From Sanguinoderma infundibulare (lineage: Eukaryota > Basidiomycota > Agaricomycetes > Polyporales > Polyporaceae): a stretch of 64,000 nucleotides of DNA. The translations under genes and the position numbers were made by a program. The stretch covers positions 3,906,001 through 3,970,000 of the forward strand of contig JAVLRN010000002.1 in the NCBI GenBank assembly GCA_032821775.1. Direction: 5' to 3'. Under the pieces are notes generated by a model. It made no database searches and was not told the origin of the DNA. It saw only the letters and a program-made list of their open reading frames with translations. This document shows, in pieces, positions 34,175-43,700 of this stretch (positions are counted from its first letter, which is position 1; each line of letters begins with the position of its first letter).

Positions 34175-34802
34175 ATGGCTGTATGTGTAACCGTGTTTTC
34201 CTTGTCAGTTATGTGCTGAATGAGCCTGTGCTATAGTCAGGGTTTGGTTTCAACGGAGGTACGCTTGCGCGCGATCAGTGATTGGTGTCCAGTGCGAATC
34301 TGGTGTTTGCTCGCAGGTGTCCCTCGCTGCTTCGCGTACTGGCAGGAGTTTTCCAAAGTACGTCCTGCGTTCGCATTGGTCGTGTATCGACTCTCAACGT
34401 GTTCCCTGCCCGTAGTGCTACGCTCAGACCGATGTCCCTAGCAAGTGCACAGCGCAGGCGGACGACTACCTCGAGTGTCTTCACCACACCAAGGAGGTGC
34501 GCCGTGTTCCACTCATCCTGTTTCCTCCACCTCTCATCTCTCATCTCTCATCTCTCATCTCTCATCTCTCTTCTCCCCCTCTTCCCCGTGTTTCCCCTGA
34601 ACCTTTTCTTCCAAAACACCTCCTGTGCACCATCGCGTCCTTGGGCTTGCAGATCGCACGCCAGAAGACAGTCAAGGCCGAGTTCGTCCGCAAGGCGGAG
34701 CACCTAGCGCACGACCGACGCAAGGCTGCGGATATCCTGGCAGATGGTGTAATCGTCGGCGTCGGGCTGATACAGCGTGGGGAGGCGGCGCATTCCAAGT
34801 AG
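34175..34802 (+). CDS. Complex I subunit NDUFS5 (15 kDa, twin CX9C)
   Basis: Five exons (34175-34180, 34237-34258, 34317-34357, 34416-34496, 34653-34802) join to 99 residues. The protein starts MASGFGFNGG and has two CX9C motifs (CFAYWQEFSKC and CTAQADDYLEC) followed by LHHTKEIARQKTVKAEF, the hallmark of the intermembrane-space accessory subunit NDUFS5. Twin CX9C proteins are folded by the Mia40 relay. The first coding exon is only six bases (ATG GCT); it was chosen because SGFGFNGG has no upstream in-frame ATG in its own exon. The fourth intron contains a TCATCTC tandem repeat. Confidence 0.88.
34536..34572 (+). repeat. TCATCTC microsatellite in an NDUFS5 intron
   Basis: About five tandem copies of the seven-base unit TCATCTC lie inside the intron 34497-34652, in a polypyrimidine-rich context well before the acceptor. 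Confidence 0.7.
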
Positions 34803-35458
34803 ACCTGGTGCTGTCCTTTCAATCCATCTCGCTTTCGCTGTCTGTCCCATACGACGTTCTGTTCGCCATGTTGGTCAAAGCGAAGGCGAGGGTAAGATGA
34901 GAGGCTTGCTGAGATGCCGTCAGCGTGATGAGGCAGCCGCTCGGTTTGAAGGTGCGCCGTCTTTCCTCTCGTGCGTACCGTCTCTGACATCGCTCGCCGT
35001 CTCTGTTTCAAGACCGCAATTTGGGATTGCACTAGGCAGTTTATGAATGCTCACCAGCCCCTCTGCCCTCGTGGTACTTTTTTGTTTAAGTCGCACAACG
35101 GCTGTCTGACTGTCAGTAAACTGCGAGACCTTCCAATCGTTTCGCTCATGCCGCTGTATGCGTGTAAACTCTCGGAATATATCCAGCCCCGCCTCCATTG
35201 TCAGCCCCTTCGGTTTCAGCCTAAGCGTACCTGCGTCAGCGTCAGATCATCGAGGCTGAGCCAAGACGGCTGGAGGGTGCTGACACTGTCGAGGCTGGCA
35301 CTGTCGGGGCTGACCCTTCACACGGGCCAGCCATTCATGTTATTTAATCCGAACCACACTTCCACTCCACATCCTCTACCTTCTTCTTCACTCGCCTCTG
35401 CTTCTCTGCTTCTACTCTTCCGATTCTTTGCGTCGCCTCCCTTCTCTTCGTGCTCGTC
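34803..35458. other. Intergenic upstream of glycoprotein copy C
   Basis: No gene is supported. A pyrimidine-rich tract lies just before the start codon (35390-35455), as is common in fungal promoters. At 35250-35315 CTGACACTGTCGAGGCTGG-like words recur (gaggctg, cactgtcg), a short imperfect repeat. Confidence 0.4.
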
Positions 35459-36800
35459 ATGTTCAGGTTCAACGCTCTCATCTCGCTTTCTCTTGCGTCT
35501 GCTGTGCTCGCCCAAACGTACAACGAAACTTACACGCCGGACACCGCCCCAAAAACTTGGCAGCCAGGCCAGGTCGGCACCAACCAGTGCGGGAAGGGCT
35601 CAGACCAGAACTCCATGTGCCAGAACGCTTACGGTGCGCGCGCTCCCTCTCTCGCTGACCATCGACGAGGCTGACATTCCTTCCCCCTGCTCGATGCAGT
35701 CAACTCTATTGACGACTTCTGCATCTTCGCACCTTCAAAACCCGGTCCCCAGTCTACCATCGGCAACGTCGAGCGCGAAGTCATTTCCTGGTGTGTCCAG
35801 CCCGGGTACGGCACGCGGCTGTTTCCTCCGGGTACCATCACAGGCGCGCATTTCGTCCAGACCCCCGACTACGTCCAGGTCACCGGTAGCGGTGACCTGA
35901 CGAAGATCAACGTCCCTCAAGGCGATGGCGGAGGCGAGCTGGACCCCCACGGCGCGGACGGCTACGGTGAGCGATTCACATGTTTTAGTTGACGGACCTT
36001 TCGTGTGGTTACTCATACCTGGCGCATCGCAGGGAACCCCATCGGTGGACTCGTCTTCTCCAATGCGTTCGGGGATGGGATGAAGCAGACGCACGAGTGG
36101 ACGGTGAGTGGCTGACTCTTATTCTCCCCCGACATGCCCTGTATGCACAGCACAGCTCACTTGCACGCTGCTTTCAGAACTTCCTGTCGTCTAACCTGTT
36201 CTGCATCCGCGCATGCAAGGACGGGCCGAACGCCGCGACCCTCTGCGAGCACATCTACGATCTCATGGGTTGCGAATGGAACATGCCCGGCAACTACGAC
36301 GCCGGGTTCGACTCCTGCAAAGCCGACACTGGCGAGGTGCGCCGTTCCCGTTTCCTTGCTGCCCCTCTCGACATGTACTGATCTAGCGCGATGTAGCCCA
36401 TGGGTGTCTACAGCGGCAGCACCTTCTACCAGGGCGACACCGCCACGCCGTCCCCACACCCCGCGCCCTCCACGTCGCAGTGCGCGAAGGTCGCCACGAT
36501 CGGGAGCGGACTCCATAGCGCAACCGCCCTGCCATCCTCGTCATATTCAGCCACGAGTGGGAAGCCTACCAGCGTACGTGCTTCCTCCACGTTCTCACAC
36601 GTGCGACCCGCTGACCAGCTCGCGACCAGACCCAGACCCCTACTTCTTCTGTTCAGAAAGCCGCCCCGACGGCCACCCAGCCCGCTGGCCAAGCTAGCAA
36701 GGGCAAGAGCAACGGCGCAGAATCGCTGTTCGGGTCTCGAGGCCACGCGCTGGAGATGGTGGTCGCTGGTGCGGCCATCGTGGCCGTCATGCTGGTCTGA
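35459..36800 (+). CDS. Secreted GPI-type 'macrofage activating glycoprotein' family protein, copy C
   Basis: Six exons (35459-35633, 35700-35966, 36033-36103, 36178-36336, 36397-36573, 36657-36800) join to 330 residues. Signal peptide MFRFNALISLSLASAVLAQ, then the conserved core (TNQCGKGSDQNSMCQN, ITGAHFVQTPDYVQVTGSG, GGELDPHGADGYG, MGCEWNMPGNY, PMGVYSGSTFYQGD), a short Ser/Thr/Ala linker and a hydrophobic tail (ALEMVVAGAAIVAVMLV) fitting a GPI signal. The first three exon lengths equal those of copy A (175, 267, 71). Its core has diverged more (WCVQPGYGTRLFPPG instead of RLIPDG) than A and B have from each other. Function unknown. Confidence 0.87.
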
Positions 36801-36904
36801 GCGCGCTGCTCGGCCCCGTTCGATCGGGCGTGTTCACTGGGTGGACCACAAGGACCCGACATTTCTCGATACCGACACCGATACCATACGACGACGCTCG
36901 ACGC

Positions 36905-36930
36905 GACACGACACGACACGACACGACACG
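36905..36930 (+). repeat. GACAC microsatellite
   Basis: About five tandem copies of GACAC just after glycoprotein gene C, probably in its 3' untranslated region or flank. Confidence 0.7.
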
Positions 36931-37291
36931 GCCGGATCTGCTGGACTGCATATATATCACGGACGCTCTCTGCTTCTAACGGACTTTTTTGGATCTCGAA
37001 TTTGGGTTACGTTTCGACCGACCGGGCTGGGACGACATCTTGACGACAATTGTGCGACCTTGTCATGCCTTGATGGACACTTTACAATATTTTGTTTTAC
37101 GTTGCTTCTCTCCGCTTGTGTGCGTTGCATGCTTTGGTCCATGCGTTTGAAAATATATACCCATGTTCGTTTCATTATGCCATGATTTCGATGCTGTGTG
37201 GTCGGACAGGGAACAAGTTCAACTCCGCGCCGTGGGGACTGCACGCCCTACCGCCCTAAACCGTCTTCAAATTGGTCAATTTACCAAACCA
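36931..37291. other. Intergenic between convergent genes, nothing recognised
   Basis: T-rich sequence between the 3' ends of glycoprotein gene C and the F-box gene. No terminator signal could be named. Confidence 0.4.
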
Positions 37292-38675
37292 TTAGCCGCG
37301 AGCACTCCCGTCACATGTCCGAGCGTTGCACTCACCTTGGGGTAGCGGGACGCAGACGAGGCGGAGAGCGCCTTGCTCATGGAGCCTCGGCAGCATCCGC
37401 TGCACCATTTCCTGCAGCTCCCCACATGACCTTCCTACGTCCTGAGGGACGAGCTCGACCACGACCCGCGTCAAGTCCGGGTAGCGTTTCCGCTCGGTGA
37501 ACACAGCGTCCAACGTTCCGAGGTCCCAGAACTGCGTCCCACCGACAGCAGTGCGGTTCTTGTGCGCCCCGAGGCGCAGCACGACCGAGCGCAGCGTGTG
37601 CGGCACGGCGGCGAGGACGGTGGCGAAGAACGCGAAGGCGATAAAGCGCTCCGAATCCACCCTATCATTATGGATGACGACTGTGCCCGGGGCGCGGATG
37701 GAGAGCGTCCGGAGGGCCGTGCAGGACGCGATGGCGTCGCGCAGAGACCGCCAGAAGGCAAGAAGCGCTGCGGGGGCCCGGCAACGCGGTACGTCAGTAC
37801 ATATGCAGATGCAGCCGGCAGGCGTGCGATGGAGGGTACGCACGCTCGCCGGGATGCTCGGTCGTCAACATCGACGGCATCTGGATGTCGAGGTCGACAA
37901 GGTTACGAGACCCTGTGTCCTGGAGCAACGCGCGCATGCCGAGGATGGCGTTCTGTGCGAGGTTATGTTGGGTCGGTAAGGACAGCGACAGCGAGCGCAG
38001 TGCGCCTGGGGCGAGGACGCGGCAGAAGTAGTCGATGTGGGATATGTCGGCAGCAACGTTGGCGCCCGTGCCGCGGAATGCCAGCCGACGGACATCGAGA
38101 GTCCCGGAGAAGGAGGGTGAGTCTACACGCAAGAGGGTGCTGCTGTAACCATCGAATGGCAATCTTTCGAACACGAGGGTGTGCAAGGGCGCGAAGAGCG
38201 AAAGAAAGCGAGCGAGTGCGGGTAGGGAGAGCTGGGGGAAGCTCCTGCGGGAGTAGGCGAAGTGCAAGTGCTCGAGGGCGATGGGAGTGCTATCCACAAC
38301 GGAGGCCTCAGGAAATGTGCCTAACGGATGGAGACGGACGTCGAAGAGCACGAGCCGCTGCAGAGAAGACAAGTTCGGAAGGACGGCTGCGAGCTGAGTG
38401 GGATCCAGGATATTGCTATCAGGTGTGTCTTCGGTATAGCCCTCATCTCTACCTCCACGAAAAGAAACGACTTTGACTGCACTGGCTATGTGCCGATGAG
38501 ATTGTATGAAGGCGCAAAATTCGGGGTAACGACCGCGAATGATGAGGGTGGAGAAGAGACACGAGCGGGCGGAGTAGTGCCAGTGTTTCGAAACCAAGGT
38601 GCAGGATGATAGCGTGGCCTTGTCACCCGCAACGAAGGAGTAGATGTGATAGAATATTTCGTGTGGGATATGCAT
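37292..38675 (-). CDS. F-box domain protein, two exons
   Basis: The F-box is at the very start: MHIPHEIFYHIYSFVAGDKA, then SSCTLVSKHWHYSARSCLFS. Exon 1 ends at 37844, exon 2 starts at 37767, with matching phase. The C-terminal region is leucine-rich (LAAVLPNLSSLQRLVLFDVRL; FFATVLAAVPHTLRSVVL). A further ATG upstream at 38741 in the same frame would add 22 residues, but the F-box beginning at residue 2 favours 38675. Near the end, CCCCAAG|GTGAGTG could be another donor, so a short last exon beyond 37292 is possible. It is divergent to the F-box gene at 39125, with about 450 bp between. Confidence 0.75.
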
Positions 38676-39124
38676 GAGGATGGTTAACCGCGAGGTGCGC
38701 GGTCGGAAAAAACCCTTACCATCAACTTCAAGGCTGTGCACGTTCGAGCGGAGATTCTACATCCGATAGGCATGTTAAATCCAGGAGTAAAACATATTTA
38801 AACTCCGAACATCCTCCGTCAAGCTTAACAAAATCCCACTTCAAGCCTGGGAGCTCTCAACCGTCTCGTAGACAACTCCCATAATTCCTCTCAAGATTAG
38901 GCCTCACACGGTGGTGAGTATCATACTCCCAAGCCTCGTTATGTTTATGAGAGACTCAACTTGTCATTAGCTTACCCAAGTTGTCCCGCCTCTCAAGCTC
39001 AGCTTGGAGTCGACCACGGGACGTTTACTTTCACCCCTATCTTATGAGGCAGGACCAGTGTCATATACCAGTACGCTCATCTACGGGCTCTCTTGCATTA
39101 CCTTCCTAAACTGCTGGTTAGAGG
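38676..39124. promoter_or_regulatory. Shared upstream region of two divergent F-box genes
   Basis: No gene. It should hold both promoters; tatttaaa at about 38796 could serve the minus-strand gene. CTCTCAA words recur (for example 38850-38900 and 38985-38998), but no defined repeat was found. Confidence 0.35.
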
Positions 39125-40415
39125 ATGACGACGCCGTTCGCCAATTCGCCCATGGGGGATCTCCCAAGAGACGTGTTCGAGATCCTTTTGGGTTTTCTTC
39201 GTGGCAAGCGTAACCGGGACCTAACTTCCTGCACACTCGTATCCAGGTCCTGGTGCGATGTCGCTCGTCCGGTCCTTTTCTCTCACATGAAAGTGGACTC
39301 ATCGCCCGGCCAACTGGAAAAGTTTTCATTCTTCGTAGACCAGCATGAAGACATCCGTCGATGGATCAAGGCGCTCCGCTTGGAGCCCATCAGGGGGTGC
39401 TCTACTCTTCACCTGACAGTGCTCGTGGAGATCTTGTCGAAGCTACCTGCTCTTCGGGAGTTGGAGTTTGATTCGCTGGATCTTTTCGACGCCCCAACCG
39501 ACACTAAGCCCATCCCCCTTCGAAAGCTATCGGTCGGCGGCTTGCAAGTCTCAACAACCGAGCGGCATCTGTACGCGACACTCATGTCAATCTTTGACCC
39601 CGAAACACTAGAAATATGCCCCAAATACGGACAGAGATCCGACGCATACGGTGGCGTCTTGGCCCCCCCGCAATATACCACCCCAATGCATCGCATTCGA
39701 AAACTAATCCTTAGGGACAGGGCCATGTGAAAGGAATCGGAGGCTTTCGGACTTCTCGGTGCCATAGTCGCTCCAGGTAATCTGCAGTCGTTGTCTTTTC
39801 GATTGTGTAATTGGGAAGCGATGCAGAGCGCGTTGTCGTTTATCATGGAGTGCAGTCAGAGCCTCTTGAACGTCGACCTCAACATTAGCACGTGCTTCAC
39901 CTGTAAGCCACTCATTTTATCTTGCCGTGGTCCGTGATGAAGTATACCTTATTTCTTGCCTATCCACAGTCGAAACATTGCCAGATGGCGCATGGCGCAC
40001 TCTTGGTAATGCGCTCTGCAAATGCGAGAAACTCCAATCTCTCTGTCTTCATGTTCCGTCTTGTCGGCGCACTATCTCTGCACCCGGCGACGTTCGCGCC
40101 CTTTTCTCAAACGTCTTCTCCCTTTCCAACCGCCTACCCTCGACCCTTCGTGAGGTGCGGATGGTGGTCGACGTGAGATTGGAGACTTCAGCAGAGCAGA
40201 TCAAGGTCTTTGACCTCCCGGTGCTCGAGCAAGCGCTGTCCAAGGAGAGATTTCCGCGCTTGGATCGGGTGTCGATCGAGACCGTGCGGAACTCGGCGAC
40301 AACAGCCGTCGAGAATCGAATGAGGGAGCTTTTGCCGGTTCTGAGCGCTACAGGCTTGCTTCACCTCGAATCGTCGGTCTTCAACTGTGCGTCTCTCACT
40401 TTGGTCCACGAGTAA
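39125..40415 (+). pseudogene. F-box domain protein with an in-frame TGA
   Basis: Exon 1 starts MTTPFANSPMGDLPRDVFEI and continues SCTLVSRSWCDVARPVLFSH, a complete F-box. At 39728-39730 a TGA interrupts the frame, after which the same frame stays open (KESEAFGLLGAIVAP...) to an intron at 39903-39969. Exon 2 then continues in phase (ETLPDGAWRTLGNALCKCE) to the end at 40415. A single base change thus truncates an otherwise whole gene to 201 residues. The F-box would survive in the short form while most of the presumed substrate-binding part is lost. It could be a recent pseudogene, a truncated functional form or a sequence error. Confidence 0.7.
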
Positions 40416-40738
40416 TCCATTCTTACTCAAATTGTTGCATGCGCGATCATATAGACTAGGGTCGCTTTGACTACATCGTTAGCACTCGTCCACCTCTCCT
40501 GCCACTGCTCATATCCATAAACCGCAAGATTCGTCGCATGAGTCGGTGACGATCTCACCATGTAATCCGGCTTTCACATTAGCAACCTGAGCCTTCCTGA
40601 TGCCCTTTATCCCCTCCAAAGCGCTACCTGACTCATGCGGATGCTTACCATTGTTCGTGGACCTGCGACCCCTGTCCTGATTCTATGTCCATATCTACCA
40701 CCACACATGACGATGTACAGCCCCAACGATGACGACCT
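40416..40738. other. Intergenic between convergent genes, nothing recognised
   Basis: No open frame or repeat of note. Confidence 0.4.
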
Positions 40739-43700
40739 CTAAACACTAGCCATCCTCTTCAACACCGCAAACTCCTGCTTTCCGGTCGCCTTGCAGAGCG
40801 CGTGGAACTTGGACTGCGAGTCGGACAGTAGGGCGGCGGGGGTGTCGAACTCGACGATCTTGCCCTGGTCGAGGAGCATCACCTGTGCGCAGCAGAGCGC
40901 GTTAGAGATAAAACCTGATGTGCGGACGTAAATGGGAAGCCTTACTCTGTCGTAATCAATGACCGTTCTCAGACGATGGGCAATCGTGAGTATCGTGCTT
41001 GACGCAAACTCCCTGAGAAGGCGCGAAAAGATGGGGGTCAGTGATCGTTGGGGCAGATACGCCTCCGCGCGCGCGGACACGCAGGCGGAAGGGAACTCGG
41101 AGAGAAAGGGGAGTGGCGGCGGACCACGACCACTCACTGTCGAATCGTCTTCCCGATAAGCTCGTCCGTGGCATAGTCGACGCTGCGCAGAGTCGCTCGT
41201 CAGTCCTCGTGTAAACCCGGACGTCATGAGAATGCGCGTTACCTTGCAGTCGCCTGATGCAGCAGGTGGCCACGATCAGCACTATTCTTCCCTCGGGATC
41301 CCTGCAGTCTGCCACCGAACACGCACCTCGTCCATCAGAAGCACCCGGGAACGTTTCAGGATCGCGCGGGCCATGCAAAGCAGCTGCTTCTCGCTGTCAG
41401 GGGCCACCATACGCGGACAGGCATGGAAGGTCAGTAAGTGGATCTCGCACGAAGACCATCGGAGATATCCTGCGTACCCCGTGGAGAAGTTCTCGCCGCC
41501 TTCAGACACGGTGGAGTCCAGATTGCGGAAGACGTTTACGTTCACACCCTCGTTTTCTTCACCTGTTGTCTCCTCTCCAGACGGAATGAGGTGCACCCGC
41601 CGGAGCGCCTCGTACTGCGAGAGACCATCAGGACGCCCTCACAGAGTGCACGGAAGGCCGAACACGTACAATTTCAGCATCCTCGTACTCGTCGAACACG
41701 TCAAGGGTCGATCGAAGCGTCCCACTCAGGATCGTAGGATCCTCTGTAAATGGCACCGACGTGAGCAAAATATAGCAAGACAGAAGTCGAGCCAGACGCA
41801 CGCGGAATGATAGTCAATTTGCTCCGGAGATCGGTCAAGCCAATCTTGGAGATGTCCAAGCCGTCGATGAGGATGCGCCCCCCCACGGGTTCCACGAAAC
41901 GGAAGAACGACAGGGCCAGGGTACTCTTCCCCGATCCAGTGCGACCCAGAACGCCGACTTTCTCACCAGGGCGAATCTCAAACGAGAGATGGTGGAGCAC
42001 ATCTGGCAACTCGGGCTGTCCAATCGTGTCGCAGGGCAGTCGTCAGCTCAGGGTCCACATTCCAGAAACCCGGGGTACGAGGGGACGAACCGCGTATCGG
42101 ATGACGAGATCCTCGCACTTAATTTCCCCGTTCTCGGGCCAGGACGCTTGGGGTCGGGGCTCGATGAACTCTGGCGGCTCCCGGGGAAGCTCTGCGAATT
42201 CCTTGACACGTTCCACAGCGACCTGGATCGCAGCCATTAGGGCGCTCTCACAAGGACGAAGGGGTGTCTTCTCACCATGGATTGCTCCAGACCGACGAAG
42301 CGACGGACCTAGTGGAAGCATGTCATTCGGCCGTCTGGCGCTCAGCTAGCCTATAAATCTCACCATCCAGAGAAGCTAGGGAGGGGCATGTGTCAGTCCG
42401 CGCGTTCGCATGCTGAGGGAGGGCACTCACATCCAAAAGAAGGGAAGAGGCGAACGCGAGCGCGAACCCAGCAACTGAGGCGTCGATGCTCGGGCTCATG
42501 ACGGAGATGCAGGCGGTAAGGCCGACAACGGCACTAGAGAGCAGAAGGAAGCGGGCGGACAGCCAGAAGTTGACTGAACCAGATCATCGGTGAGCACTCG
42601 CCTTCTGGCTACCCCTAATGGTTCGGACTCACCTCCCCACATCCAGTAGACCGGGTTTGCATTCTAAAGGCAAACCGTCAGCGGTCATCATAGCGGTAAT
42701 CTGAAGGGAGATCGTGTACCGTATCGGCGCAACGCATCATGTCACGCAGGAATTTCGAAGATGCACCGAAGGCACGAACGACGGCGACACCCGCGATCGT
42801 TTCACCGTAGATTGAGTACAGCGGGGACCGGGTGACTGAGTCTGCGGAACGGAGTCAACGGAGCCAGGATCGGGATCATGAGGAGATCGTGAGGTGTGCG
42901 GGAAGTAACGTACCTAATCTACGCATGTCGCGGGATGTTTGTCCGTAGACCTTTCCGGAGAAAGCGTCAATCTTGAGCGGCGTGCGGAAGCCATGACACA
43001 ACGTACCTTGCCAACTATGCGCGTGTGAACAATTGTAAGCGGGGGACAGAAGCGGTGATTAAGGATATTTACCACTGTAGTAAATGAAACCAAAGAAGAT
43101 CCCGGCAAGGAAGAAGCCAGGTCCACCCACCACAGACACAGTGGCGAAGGTCGTGGCGACAGACAGACCGCCGATAACACTTCGTCCGAAGTGGTCAGGG
43201 AGATTGCTGTCAATGCCTGTTTATTCTAGCATCATTCGGATGCCGTCATTAGAGAGCCCGGTCTGGACTTGCCTTCGAAATCCTTTCCAAAGCGGTTCAG
43301 AAGTCGACCGCGTGAAACAGTGTCGTGGAACCTGACGTTCGCAAACAGGACACCCTCAAGCATTCCTACCAAAACGGATGAGCATCCCGATCCTTACTAC
43401 TGACGTCGATATCTTACTCTTATAAAGCACAACGGAGGCATGGATACCTCCGTTATCTGTCAAGGCTCATGAGTGATCAGGCTCGAAAACGTGAGCTGAG
43501 TACTCACAAACAACGAACCACCGTAGAGTGGTGACGACCAAGCCTGTATATAGGTCAGAGTAACAGCGTTTTCAGAACAAATTGGGACAAACCGAAAGCC
43601 GTAATCTAGGACTCCCCTGTCAGACAGCATTCCCCTCAAATGTATAGTAAACGACTTACCGCCGCGTACACGCCGACATAGAACGAAGGAGACCTTGGCT

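Noticed and set aside
34539..34572. Possible CRISPR-like or regulatory repeat
   Set aside because: A simple seven-base microsatellite inside an intron with no spacers.
34971..35900. 309-codon plus-strand ORF
   Set aside because: It overlaps the first two exons of glycoprotein copy C in the wrong frame; the spliced frame carries the conserved family motifs.
38840..39000. Inverted repeat or MITE between the divergent F-box genes
   Set aside because: CTCTCAA and CTCCCAAGCCT words recur, but arms are short and imperfect and no boundaries could be set.
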